64,000 nucleotides of DNA from Heliocidaris erythrogramma (GCA_025617745.1 CM046869.1:19732994-19796993), one strand, 5' to 3'; positions 46,061-57,301 are shown, counted from the first letter of the stretch. Notes: generated by a model from the sequence alone, not told the origin. Numbers and translations are program-made.

Positions 46061-46334
46061 CAGGATTTGGAAGCCGGCTAGGGGACATTAAACAGTGACT
46101 GTCATCGAATGGCGAAACTTGCTGAAAATAATTAATATCATGAAATGATTTTCCCAATGTAGCCTAATTAATCTGATTTTCAGATGCCCTCCTCCCTCTC
46201 TTCATTATGAGAGCATCATTAATCATGTTCATTGGTATTAATTTAGAGAAAGATCCACAATCCCTGTCACCATACATTAAGTACCTTATACTTTGGCGTA
46301 ATGTAGGTCCAGACATTGAAAGGGCATTGGCGTC

Positions 46335-46361
46335 GGGGGGGGGGGGGGGGGGGGGGGGGGG
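46335..46361 (+). repeat. Uninterrupted 27-G tract
   Basis: The second longest pure G or C run in the window after the 28-C tract at 51720-51747. Confidence 0.95.
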
Positions 46362-47003
46362 CGGTGAACTATTATTTTGATGAAATACGAGTGAAGAATG
46401 CTATCCGTACCATACGTTATCGATAATGATTTTGTAAAGCACATTGTTCATATTTCTTGTTGTTGCAATATAACCACCAGTTTATTTCTTACACATGCTC
46501 CAGCATTGTCGTCTGCCATCGATTATTTGGTTGCTTAGCAACCAAGAAGTAACCGCATGTACATTTTTATTTCATCACTGTAAAAAGCACTGGGTAGAAA
46601 ACACGCGTTACCCCCGCAAACACGGGACACCAAATCTGATCCCCTTACGTCGATTCAAACACAATTTGTTGCTTGTCAACTAATCGCACACGACCCCCTT
46701 TTCTACTTCGTTAGGCTAGTTCAGGTATGATGTGGTAAAGCTCCTAAAACGGAGCAAAAATAAAATAAAACAAAACAAAAACGAAACGAAACGAACCTAA
46801 AGCAAAGAAAATGAAAGAAAAAAAAAGAAATATAAACTACTGCGGCAAGACGAAAGCATTTTATGTGTATTGAATTCTCAGCATTTATGGAGCAATATAT
46901 TTAAACCAATAATAAAGTTGAATAAAACTTTCTGCGATCACAAGGGCGTACTTATTTATCCCTGCTTATCTGTGTGCTACATGATACAGAATAAAATTGT
47001 GAA

Positions 47004-47213
47004 CAGGGGTGGTTTTCTGAGATTTATTTTATCTTGATTTTAGTGAAAAGATTTTAATTGTCACAACAACTTTTAAATTGCAACATTTCATTGGTGTTTG
47101 CGCAGATGAATTCCGCGTACACAGCCACTGCGCCATAAGCGTACATTTTGTTATGACAATTAAAATTATTTCGCTAAAATCAAGATGAAATAAATCGCAG
47201 AATACCACCCCTG
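47004..47213. mobile_element. Palindromic MITE with CAGGGGTGGT termini
   Basis: The arms of about 65 bp pair: CAGGGGTGGTTTTCTGAG and ATCTTGATTTTAGTGAAAAG and TTTTAATTGTCACAACAA on the left, against the complement of the right end (CAGGGGTGGTATTCTGCG and ATCTTGATTTTAGCGAAATA). The central 80 bp is unique. No target duplication is evident. Confidence 0.8.
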
Positions 47214-47848
47214 CTCTACGATTGCGTCATTTTATTTCGCCGCACTGTTTTTTTGTTTGTTTGTTTGTTGGCTGGTTGGTTGGCATTTCTTTGTCGTTGA
47301 GGTGGTTTACCGTGTCACATGTGAACGAGGCTGTACAAACTCTGTGACCCCCGAGACAGAACCGGGTCAAATTCGAACCCTGGTTTTACTGATGCAACGG
47401 AAGACTCAAATTTCTCGCATCATAAGCATCTCCCAACATGGACGAGGCATTTAGATTAAACTTGACACTGATGACGTCAGAGGTGTATATATCGGACAAT
47501 AACCATTTGCCTGTATGGTGCATGGGACATTGGAAAAAAAACCCCACAACCCTAGACATCTGCGAGAAATATTATCCGGGGGTTTATCTGGGGAAAAGGA
47601 GGAAGTATCGGGTTACTACACGCGCTGTTATTGAGTGAACAACCTTGACCGATCCTGAGGCAACCCCTTCATACAACCAAAAATAATAATATGGATAATA
47701 AAGATGGAAAATAGAGGAAACTGCGCTGAAAGGAGATGTTTCGTCTTCTTTGAATCAAGTTCACATGTCCCGACTGATTTGCCAACAAAGCCAGTTCGTA
47801 ATATATAGTACATGTTACAAATGACCCTGTAATGACCAAAATTTTTAC

Positions 47849-47858
47849 GCGCATGCGC
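47849..47858. promoter_or_regulatory. Palindromic GCGCATGCGC (NRF1-type motif)
   Basis: GCGCATGCGC is the consensus core bound by NRF1. It is followed within 40 bp by GGCGCGCGCATCATGCAG, and the local CG density is higher than in the surroundings. No gene start is visible nearby. Confidence 0.25.
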
Positions 47859-48037
47859 ATCTGTTTTGGTGGACTGGCGCGCGCATCATGCAGGGTGCGC
47901 ACACTATGAACGCGTATAGAGGTATAAATGACTTTTGATAATACATGTATTATTAATAATAATAATAACAACATGTCTTGTTTGTCCAGGATAGCCTCAT
48001 CAGTATTATACTGTTCTCACTGAGGGTCCTGCAATCA

Positions 48038-48115
48038 TACTATTATCCCGGCTTTAGCCGAGCTACCGTCATGACCGTGGTGCTCAATCATTCAAGGAAT
48101 TCCTTCCTATACCTT
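48038..48115 (-). mobile_element. SINE fragment, minus strand
   Basis: CCGGCTTTAGCCGAGCTACC, GACCGTGGTGCTC and TTCAAGGAATTCCTTCC match the 3' half of the GGAATTCCTTGAATG sub-family. Confidence 0.55.
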
Positions 48116-48450
48116 TATCTGCACATGCGCAAATTGTAATTACGAACTGGCTGAGTGGCGAGGTAGACAATAAATTATGGCAGAACTAACAGTCTTCCTT
48201 TCGACGATCAGACCTCTCGATAAACTTGTAATTTTCTAATTTTCCTTCATGTCTCTCTAGTTATCTTCATAATTTCGCAGATCATATAGAAATATATACT
48301 GTCATGGGAGGGTCTGGTTGGAAATATGGTCCACAAGGTGACGTGAACCAATACTATTTTCATGAGGGGCGCAACCCGAAGGAAAATGGTCGTCTTACGT
48401 CACCGAGGGGACCATAGTTTAACCAGAGACCCGAATGTAAGCAGTATATA

Positions 48451-50134
48451 CACTGTTGGTCATAATGGTAGCATAATTTTTTTTTCTACCTTTCGTACAC
48501 TATTGACAATAATACGAGTCATTTTTTGGCAAAATAAAGCTTATATCTTCACCGATTTTATTGATAAATCTGTTCTCAACATATGAAATAAAAAATGTAA
48601 GACAAAAATTAATTCATACAAACTTTATACACTGGTTTAAACCACTTTTGACAAACACAATCATCCAGAACTTGGATTCCTTGAAAAAATGTATCGTTAT
48701 GGTAAATGTTTAACCATGATAATTTTATCGTGAAAAATAAAATCTTGGGATCTTTTGGTGATTGAAGGGAAGTGTTCCTCTTTTTAATCTTGTTGGGTCA
48801 CTTTGTACCTGGTATGGCCACCTCTGGCACGCACCAGTGCCTCCACACGCCGTGGCATACTGTCCACAAGGTTGTTGATGGTGTTCAAGGGCAGTGCATC
48901 CCACTCTTCGGTCAGTGCCTGGGCTAACTCCTGCACATTTTGAGGATGATTGTTTCTCTCATTGATGGCACGGCCCAATGCATCCCAGGCGTGCTCAATG
49001 GGGGTTCATGTCGGGGGAACAGGCAGGCCAAGGCATCTGCTGCACGTCCTCTGCGTCAAGGAATTCCCTCACCAGACGTGCCCTATGTGATCGAGCGTTG
49101 TCGTCTTGGAGCTGAAAGTTATTGCCATATACTCTTCTCGCGTATGGAAGACAATGGCGTTCCAGGATATCGCGGTACACGACGGCGTTGACGTTTCCTT
49201 CAGGTGCAGCCAATGGCGTTTTTCCGCCATAATGTATTCCGACCCATACCATCACTGAGCCTCCACCTGCTTGATTGGTTTCCTGGACACAGTCATTACG
49301 GAGGTTCTCGCCCCACAATCGTCGAACCTTCTGCCTCCCATCGGTGCGGTCAAGGATGTACCGGCTTTCATCAGTGAAGATTACATGGCGCCAGTGACCA
49401 AGCTGCCATCTTCTGTGCCTCCTAGCCCACTGGAGTCGAGCAACCCGGTGGCGAACAGTGAGACGTGGAACCTTGGTCATTCGCCGAGCTCTGTAGCCAT
49501 GTTGGACAAGTCTCCTGTTTACGGTTTCCCGTGAAACGTTCACTCCGAAGTGCCTCCTCCACAAGTGGCAAAGACGACTCGCTGGCATTCTCCGGTTCCT
49601 ACGGCACATGTTCAGCAGTTGACGGTCATCCCGTGCGGATGTTCTTCGTGGTCGACCTGTAGATCTCTCTGGACTCAAAGTACCCGCCTCTCGATGTCTT
49701 CTGAGGATGCGGCACACACAACTCTGCGATAGTCCAAGAATATCTGCAATCTGGGCCTGTGTCCGTCCATTCCGTCGGAGTGCAAGGACCCTCTGACGAA
49801 TTGCAAGTGCCGTTGGGCGAGGCATAGTGTAAGGAATCAATGTATCAAATTTGGTAGGAATTGATCAAGCTAACTCTGAAAACGGGCTTTTAACACACGT
49901 AGGCTTTCTGCACGAAATGGACAGCAAAACAACAGCAGAAAGGAGGCTCTGCCTTTCTTAGCACCAAACAATACGTTATGGAATGTTTCACTTGACCGAC
50001 TTTTACCTCGACAATACAAAATCATTATGTAATCAATGAACCTGGTCAATATTATCTATTTAGGCTTTTAAATATGATTAAATCAACGGATGACTATGAA
50101 AATACGAATTATGCTAACATTATGACCAACAGTG
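48451..50134 (-). mobile_element. Complete Tc1-like DNA transposon
   Basis: The inverted ends are CACTGTTGGTCATAATG, then GTAGCATAATT (48451-48478), and AATTATGCTAAC, then ATTATGACCAACAGTG (50107-50134). They differ at only about one position in the first 28. TA lies directly outside both ends (48449-48450, 50135-50136), the Tc1/mariner duplication. The 1,684-bp length is typical. The transposase lies on the minus strand with about 310-330 bp of flanking sequence on each side. The well-kept ends imply recent insertion. Confidence 0.95.
48784..49825 (-). pseudogene. Tc1-like DD34E transposase with one frameshift
   Basis: The ATG at 49825 starts MPRPTALAIRQRVLALRRNG. Two helix-turn-helix regions follow (QAQIADILGLSQSCVCRILR at about residues 23-42, then a second around NVSRETVNRRLVQHGY with a GRPRR linker between). 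The catalytic core has D152 in VIFTDES and D242 in LQDDNARSH. After SPDMNP the frame breaks. At 49000-49004 the plus strand has five G where four would keep frame, so the ORF ends H-stop instead of entering the segment with the catalytic E, which would fall 34 residues after D242. The remaining 70 or so codons are intact in the other frame down to a TAA at 48784-48786. The enzyme cuts and pastes at TA sites through its inverted ends. As read, this copy would be inactive. Confidence 0.93.
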
Positions 50135-50296
50135 TATTTTGTTTATATCCGTCATCTTGAACAAAAGCCTAATGCTACTAATCTACTTGATCATCTGCAC
50201 TGTAGGGTATGATGTCGTCACAATGTAGTAAGCGCTCAGGCTTAGCAGCTGCTTTTATTTTTTCCTTCGCGTCGCGAGTCGATTGAGGGGGGTAAC

Positions 50297-51040
50297 CTCG
50301 CTAGTCATAAGGACCGCTAGTCATAAGGATCAGTGGCTCATAAGGACCGCTAGTCATAACGTGTAATTTCCTATACCTGTAGGGTCGCTATTCATAAAGC
50401 GAAAAGGGGGTCACTATTCATAAACTCATAAGGAGCATTATTCATAAGGATTGCTATTCATAATATGAGAAGAGGGTCGCTATTCATAATCGAAGAAAAG
50501 GGTCATTACTCATAAGGGCCGCTATTCATAATAAGTCATAAGGGTCGCTATACATAATACAGATACAGGGTCGCTATTCATAATACCAAATCGGGGTCGT
50601 TAATCATAAGGGTCGCTATTCATAAAGGTCAATATTCATAAGGGTCGCTATTCATAAAGGTCAATATTCATAAGGGTGGCTATTCATAATCGGAGAAGAG
50701 GGTCGCTATTCATAATCAGAGAAGAGGGTCGCTATTCATAATCAAAGAAGAGGGTCGCTATTCATAATCACAGAAGAGGGTCGCTATTCATAATCGAAGA
50801 AGAGGGTCGCTATTCATAATCACAGAAGAGGGTCGCTATTCATAATCAAAGAAGAGGGTCGCTATTCATAACCACAGAAGAGGGTCGCTATTCATAATCA
50901 AAGAAGAGGGTCGCTATTCATAATCAGAGAAGAGGGTCGCTGTTCATAATCGAAGATGAGGGTCGCTAATCATAATCAAAGAAGAGGGTCGCTATTCATA
51001 ATCACGAAAGAGGGGCGCTGTTCATAACCGAAGAATAGGT
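50297..51040 (+). repeat. Left arm: tandem array of GGGTCGCTATTCATAATC units
   Basis: The regular part (about 50690-51030) has a strict 26-bp period: GGGTCGCTATTCATAATC plus a variable AGAGAAGA/AAAGAAGA/ACAGAAGA. The outer part (50297-50690) is shorter, irregular variants (CATAAGGACCGCTA, CATAAGGGTCGCTATT). About 25 units in all. Confidence 0.92.
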
Positions 51041-51924
51041 TAGGGTTAGGATTATTTGTCAAATATTATAATATGATTTTCATTGTTCAATGAACACTGA
51101 AATATGAAAGAACAAAAATAATAATATTGGATGGGATCTAGACACCCCACGGCTGTGTCGAGCCAATATGGGGACGGGCGATGAAACAAATACACCCCTT
51201 AAAAACAGGCGAGAGCGAAAAAGCGTGAGGAAGCGGAGGAAGAGAACGATAAAAGCTACGAAATTTGCGTCAGTATTCGCGCTTCCCGTGGGGAGGGGGA
51301 AGTAATTCCCCATCCATGCATCCACCCCTGATACATGCAGTGCAGCATTGCGTGGGTGTCGAACTAACTTTCCGCCTAAAAGGAGGTGCTAAATGTACGA
51401 GCCTTTATCTTTCTCTCAAATTTGCTACAAAACGTCTGAGGGACCCCCCCCCCCTCTCCATGCACCCACCCCTGTTACATACAGTGCAGTATTGCGACGA
51501 GCTATTATCTTAATCTCAGATTTGCTATAAAACGTCAGAGTTTTCGCACGGGAGGGGAAAACCATATAGTTACATACCCCTAACAACTCTATGGGGGAAT
51601 CTCCCCCTCCCTGCATCCATCCCCCTGGGGAGCACGCAAAGAGTGCTCATCACCAAATTGGCACGCTTCGCGGGCTCACAAACGCCCCATATTGAAAAAT
51701 CCTGGCTACGCCTGTGTCACCCCCCCCCCCCCCCCCCCCCCCCCCCCAGTCCGATCACGTTGCGCTTTTCTACCCATCTTGTTTCGGTACAAGCACATAG
51801 TACTGACAATTTTCGTCAAAGCAATTCATAAATGGCATAGTCTGTCTGTGGGTGGCGGGGGGGGGGGGGGGGGGGGTGCTGTAGTAGGTGTTGCCACCAG
51901 GTGTTGTTCTATCATGTCCATAAT

Positions 51925-52790
51925 CCTCAGAGATAGGCGAGATAGCTCAGAGGTCGAACAGTGGCTTTGTAACTGAAGGATGCGTGTTTGAAACCAGGAT
52001 GCACTCATGTCCTTTGGTAAGGCATTAACCTCAAGTCCCTCGGAGAGGACTTAACCCTAATAGGCCCGGGGGCGGATTCCCCCCCCCCCCCCCACCCTCG
52101 ACGTTTCGCGTAATATGTTCGCATTGCGAAAAGCAGTCACCACGCCGCTTCACTACTTTTTTCTTTCAAGTCTTGCGCAACTTCTGAGACCAAATTTGTG
52201 ATGTCCGCGCGTGCGGTTCCGGAGTTACCCAACATTTCGTAAGTGCATGTCAGACCCAAAATTGTTCAAAAACGTGATTTCGTGTACAAATCCAATCCAA
52301 ATTGTGTTTCCAGCTAAAATTCATAAATGTTTCATTATTTTTACTTTTACTGTTTAAAAACAATTAATTTTATGTTGTTTAGGATTAAAATAGTGTCACC
52401 GACAAATTCCATCGAAAAAACAATAAAAAAACATAAGAAAAAAAGGATTTTTACCGGTTTATTTGATAAGAATCTGACAAAGAGTCTCTATAACAAAGAT
52501 TAGCAGTTTTGGGGCTTTAATTAATTAATTAGAGCAAATTAATTTTATGCATAAATTAGCATAATTAATTAGTTATTAAATTTTTCGGAGAAATTGACTA
52601 TACAGTTTTGTAGATTACGTGGTCGGCGACGTGTGTGCCGATTTTCGTTGCGAATGCGCGGTGGACGGCCGAGATCTTAGGGGGCGGAATCAGCCCCCCA
52701 CCCCGGCTGTGAGATGGGTCTAAAATAACCCGGCTCTGTTAGGGTTAAAGCCGTTGGTCCTGTGGTTGTTTACATACAACCAATATGTTT
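51925..52790 (+). mobile_element. tRNA-derived SINE (second type) split by a TTAA element
   Basis: Head GAGATAGCTCAGAGGTCGAA and GTGTTTGAAACC (B-box-like), then CCTTTGGTAAGGCATTAACC and GTCCCTCGGAGAGGAC up to TTAA at 52051-52054. After the insertion it resumes at 52745 with TTAAAGCCGTTGGTCCTGTGG and TTGTTTACATACAACC. The minus-strand copy at 26925-27045 is uninterrupted at this site. Confidence 0.85.
52055..52744. mobile_element. TTAA-type non-autonomous element (piggyBac/Kolobok-like)
   Basis: The ends are CCCTAATAGGCCCGGG and CCCGGCTCTGTTAGGG, flanked on both sides by TTAA. GGGGGCGGATTCC near the left end pairs with GGGGCGGAATCAGCCCCCC near the right. The 690-bp interior is AT-rich with no open frame of note. 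TTAA duplication with CCCTA termini fits piggyBac or Kolobok elements; the autonomous partner is not here. Confidence 0.85.
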
Positions 52791-54261
52791 TACAGTATAA
52801 AGAAATGGGAATAAATTGGATAGAATTGAATTAAGATCAAACAAACATAGAAAATACATGATGCGCATGCCCTTGTAATGGGGGGGGGGGGGGGTGGCCT
52901 GTAGGATTGGCTTGTATCATCCCCCCGCAATAATTCACCTTCAATAAATGACATGATCAAATAATATGATCAGGAGGAGGAGGATGACCATGATGATTAT
53001 TATTCATAGGATCACGATCGATCAACATGGTGATAATTTTTGTCATGATTTTTGTTATGTTAGACCGAAATAAAGATTTCAAAGAATATAATGAAATAAA
53101 TAAGTTAGTAATTACCATGAAAGAACATGCACTCAAATGCTCTGAGAGGTGATTTTTAACTCGGGGAAATTTGAAAGTCCCAACCGTGGGAGGGCATACT
53201 TCATTCCCATCCATGCCCATAAACAGGGGCACACTGTAAAAACGGTAGATGCCAATGAATTGTACGTTACTAAAATCACGTATTATGAAAATATTACTAT
53301 CCCACCCCAAAATAAAAACGAAAACAAATTTTTCGCGGCAATTTCTAAGCCCGTATCCGGACAACTACCCCTACAACTAATCTCCAAGACAAATACCCCC
53401 TACGAGAATCCCACCCCCCCCCCCTCCTCCCCGCCCAACTTTCCCCTCATCTCCCCCCAAATGGACGATTGCTGGAACTTGAGATAAAGGCTAAGGATTA
53501 GGTCTTCACAGGAGTTGAGAAACGGGAGGATCTGGATGATTCAGTGATTCATTTATTGCTATGCAACAAGGATACAAATTGTGTTACAATCTGATTTCCC
53601 AATTTCAAGCATAAAAAATTGCACGTGATGGATAAGAATGAATACAGAAAAATATATTAATGCACATGTATCAAAATATATTAACACATTGAGAAAGAGG
53701 CATGACAATAATTATTCCATGATAAATCTACGTAAACAGTATACAAAAGGAAATAAGAGTACAAGCAAGAGGTCCATGTCTTGCAGAAAACCATGCAGAA
53801 ACAAAGAAACAAGAAGCTGGAAAAGGAAGGAAAGAGGAAAGGAGAGAGAGAGAGAGAGAGAGGAGGAAAAAGAAAAAAGAAAGAACGAAAAGGGTACATA
53901 AATAGACAACCAGTACTTCCCCTAACTCTAAAATAGGTGTGGCAATGACACTCCAATATTCAAAACAAAGCACATGTCTGCGTGTATGTGGGTGTGTGGA
54001 TGGGGGGGGGGGGGGGGGGGGGGGGTCCTCTCCTCCCACGTAGATGTATGGATTAGACATCGTTTTTTTAATTATTAAGGCACTGGCAAAGCGCCTTTCA
54101 AAGTGTGGGGAGTATTGATAAATATAGTTCACTTTTTTAGAAAATAGGGATATATTTGACAAAAACCGGAAATGCATTGTATAGAGCTTTCTTAAATACA
54201 ATACCGTTGGGCCTTGGGTTGTCCTTCCTCCATATCCCTTTCTTATTTGATTTAAATGACA

Positions 54262-54896
54262 ACCCTCTTCTTTGATTATGAATAGCGACCCTCTTCTGTG
54301 ATTATGAACAGCGACCCTCTTCAGTGATTATGAATAGCGACCCTCTTCTCCGATTATGAATAGCGACCCTCTTCTCCGATTATGAGTAGCGACCCTCTTT
54401 TGTGATTATGAATAGCGACCCTCTTCTCCGATTATGAATAGCGACCCTCTTATGTGATTATGAATAGCGACCCTCTTTTGTGATTATGAATAGCGACCCT
54501 CTTATCCGATTATGAATAGCGACCCTCTTCTCCGATTATGAATAGCGACCCTCTTATGTTATTATGAATAGCGACCCTCTTCTTCGATTATGAATAGCGA
54601 CCCTTATGAATATTGACCTTTATGAATAGCGACCTTTATGAATAGCGACCTTTATGAATAGCGACCCTATTTTCGCATTATGAATAGGGACCCTTATGAT
54701 TAACGACCCTGATTTGGTATTATGAATAGCGACCCTCTTTCCATATTATGAATAGCGATCCTTATGTCTTATTATGAATGGCGGTCCTTATGAATAATTA
54801 CCCTTATGAATAGCAACCCTTATGTCTTATTATGAATAGCGGTCCTTATGAATAATTTTTTTTTATGAATAGCGGTCCTTATGACTAGCGAGCAGA
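54262..54896 (-). repeat. Right arm: inverted tandem array of the same 26-bp unit
   Basis: The plus strand reads GATTATGAATAGCGACCC plus TCTTCTCC/TCTTTTGT-type variable octamers with a 26-bp period (about 54270-54600), then irregular CTTATGAATAGCGACC variants to 54896. Order and degeneration mirror the left arm: regular inside, irregular outside. Confidence 0.92.
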
Positions 54897-54940
54897 CCCC
54901 GATTGAGGGGGGGGGGGGGGGCTGGAAAACAAATAGTTTA

Positions 54941-55026
54941 TTTTTTCCCGCTGACGTCATCGAATAGTTCATTTTGTCCCTCTGATGGGAAAATATGATC
55001 TATTCGATGACGTCAGCAGGAAAAAT
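54941..55026. repeat. Perfect-looking hairpin carrying two TGACGTCA sites
   Basis: Arms of 40 bp (54941-54980 and 54987-55026) pair through TTTTTCCCGCTGACGTCATCG on the left and its complement on the right, with a 6-base loop. TGACGTCA, the cAMP-response-element palindrome, is at 54952-54959 and 55008-55015. It lies 30 bp outside the foldback element. Confidence 0.75.
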
Positions 55027-55200
55027 GAAGTAGCGGCAGGAAACGGCTTTTCTAGTAGAACTATTCATTTTCTTGTTGTGTACATGCACTCCTAATGCAA
55101 CAATCTTACGATGATGGATAAAATACCTATTATTTCGGTGAACTTGTCATTTCTCTATTTTTCTCCCTGTTTCTCGAGTTAACTTCTCGACTTTCTCCTT

Positions 55201-55204
<4 letters not shown>

Positions 55205-55235
<31 letters not shown>

Positions 55236-55250
55236 TCTCTCTCTCTCTTC
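55205..55250 (+). repeat. (CT)n microsatellite
   Basis: CT dinucleotides with CCCT and CACA interruptions. Confidence 0.9.
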
Positions 55251-55904
55251 CCCCTGCAATTCTCACCGTATATCTTTGATGAAATGAAATAAACCCTGGA
55301 GCAGTTGTCGCCGGACTATATGCCAGAACGCCTTTAAAAATATTTTAAATTCAGAGTTTTCCATGCATCATAACACAGATGACCTATGACTAAGATAAGA
55401 ACTAGACCATGTAGACCGACAGTAAGCCTTCATCACACACCGCATTTATTTTCACCACACTGAAATAATTTGGGTGAAAAATTACCCATCGATTGTTTTT
55501 CTTCTTTGAAAGAAAGATGTCATCCACCTCCAGTTAAAGCTAGGCCAACCGAGAAGGTATGGAGCCAATGTATGGAATAATTGATTTAAGAAGCAGTTTT
55601 GCCGGAAAGAGCTTCTATATTCAAAGTTGTGTTGATATCCCTCACCTTAAATTAACGCTGAGCATATTTTGTGTGTGAAAAAAGGACGGGGATATCCCAA
55701 ATAAAATATAGAATGGAGAGAAATAACTACACGTATAAAATGTCATTAAATTATCCATAAAATTCAGCATTTCAAGCGTCACGTTTTGTTTTGCACATAA
55801 AATGGGTAAACACAAAACACTAACTTGTAGAAAGAAGAAATTATGTCATTTTTTTAGGCTTATGTAATTTCGTAAATGTTTTTGTTTTGTTATTGTTTTA
55901 TACA

Positions 55905-56090
55905 TCTGGGGTATCGTAGCGGATACGTCATCGGACGATGAAACTCAAGGTATGGGGTTTGAATCCTACCACTAATGTCCTCTGGCAAGACTGTCAAGTA
56001 AAATGAGTACCCATGCAATAGGAAGAAATTCCTTGAATGGTAGAGCGCCTTATGTCATAATAGCTTGACTAAAGCCGGACCAAACAGGAT
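55905..56090 (+). mobile_element. Diverged tRNA-derived SINE
   Basis: GGGTATCGTAGCGGATACG (degenerate A-box), GGGGTTTGAATCC (B-box with one change), CTGGCAAGACTGTCAAG, AAATTCCTTGAATGGTAGAG and GCTTGACTAAAGCCGG. It belongs to the GGAATTCCTTGAATG sub-family. Confidence 0.65.
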
Positions 56091-56268
56091 GAAACGAATG
56101 AATGTACGAAACAACAGAAATGAAAAGAAAACAAAGAAAAAAAGAGTACCAAGTGGCTGCGAGCATGATATGTAATTCAGAAAAGTAAAGGAATATTCCA
56201 CATTTAACGCTATGACTGCATTGCAACAGTGATTTCGTCGTTTTGGGGTAATTAAAAAAAAAGTACTC

Positions 56269-56542
56269 TAGTCACATCGCCAAACCGTCTCCACACCGAC
56301 TCCTAATCTTGGCCGTTCCGGTCAACGCAATTGTTTCTTCGGTCATTTGTCGGTCAGGGCCCTGTTTCATAAAACTTGTTATCAATAACAACTGCCCCAT
56401 TTCTATGGCAATTTGCTCTCAGCCCATCAGATTCAATGATTTCAGTAGCTTATAACAATTATTGTAACTTAATTCTTATTGACAACAAGCATGACAAGTT
56501 TTATGAAACGGGGCCCTTGTGTCGGTCTTGTTGGTGTGACTA
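56269..56542. mobile_element. CAGTCACACC-type MITE, split copy
   Basis: The ends are TAGTCACATCGCCAAACCG and CGGTCTTGTTGGTGTGACTA. After removal of 56356-56517, the rest aligns end to end with the reverse complement of 9300-9422 (shared CTTCGGTC, CTTGGCC and GGTCTTGTTGGTGTGACT). Confidence 0.8.
56356..56517. mobile_element. GTTTCAT-family MITE nested in another MITE
   Basis: Inverted ends are AGGGCCCTGTTTCATAAAAC and GTTTTATGAAACGGGGCCCT, with TTGTTATCAATAA and GACAACAAGC subterminal. The core TTTGCTCTCAGCCCATCAGA and TTCAGTAGCTTATAAC is shared with the copies at 36.9-38.9 kb. Confidence 0.85.
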
Positions 56543-57139
56543 AAGTATAAGTGGTTTTCATTCAAACATTGCTTTGAATTTGGAGCATTTTGATAACTTG
56601 ATTTTGAAGTCACCCAAGCCTGTAGAGGTGTTTCGAACGTACTTTGAATTTTAGGGTATTATTGGTAACTTGATTATAAGTCACCCAAGCCTTGCATTCG
56701 CGATTCCCCTCTGTATATAAGACATCATCGATCTGACAAATATCAAATGTCACTGAGACGATACCTTCAAAGACACTTAAAGAATCAAATTTGGATCGAG
56801 ATCACGTGGTGTCGATGTTGTAATTTGATTGGTCGATGTCGCCTACGTGTTAAAAGAAAGTACAAGAAAGGCAAAACGCCCCCGACGTCTCATGTTGTCA
56901 TAATCAAACGATCGAATGGTAACTCGAGACCCCAGAGTTCGATATAAACACAATTTGCGCCTTGTTATGGGGTCACGTGATCGGCATGGGGGGCTCGAAT
57001 AAAGTGTCGTTGACCTTGGTTGAAATAAATGGGATCAATATTAGGGGATCCTTGTTTGAAAATGTAAGAGGAGAGGTCCGTCTTTATAATATTACGAGAT
57101 TGACATGCAAAGCCTCACTCCGACCTCCCTCTCTATAAT

Positions 57140-57285
57140 TCCTCCATCTCTCTCTCTCTCCCCCCTCTCCATCTCTCTCTCTGTGCATCATCTAACCATG
57201 CGTGGTTAGATCTATTTCTATTGACTATCTTCCCCTTTCTCTCTTTCTCTCTCTCTCTCTCTCTCACTTAACTACTTTCTCTCTT
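57140..57285 (+). repeat. CT-rich microsatellite block
   Basis: (CT)n and CCCT runs interrupted by a short unique stretch at about 57185-57230. Confidence 0.9.
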
Positions 57286-57301
57286 CACATTTGGAATAAA
57301 A

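Larger units (their letters stand above)
50280..54912. mobile_element. Candidate 4.6-kb foldback element with 26-bp satellite arms
   Basis: The left array (50297-51040) and right array (54262-54896) carry the same 26-bp unit in inverted orientation. The outer ends pair: GGGGGTAAC, then CTCGCTAGTCATAAGGACC on the left, and on the right, complement, GGGGTCTG, then CTCGCTAGTCATAAGGACC. GATTGAGG lies outside both ends (50281-50288 and 54901-54908), a probable 8-9-bp target duplication that grades into G tracts. No transposase is seen in the interior, which holds a split SINE, GA repeats and anonymous sequence. Alternatively, two independent arrays could lie here by chance in opposite orientation. 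Confidence 0.6.

Noticed and set aside
49271-49732. Plus-strand frames inside the Tc1 element
   Set aside because: They are antisense shadows of the transposase gene.
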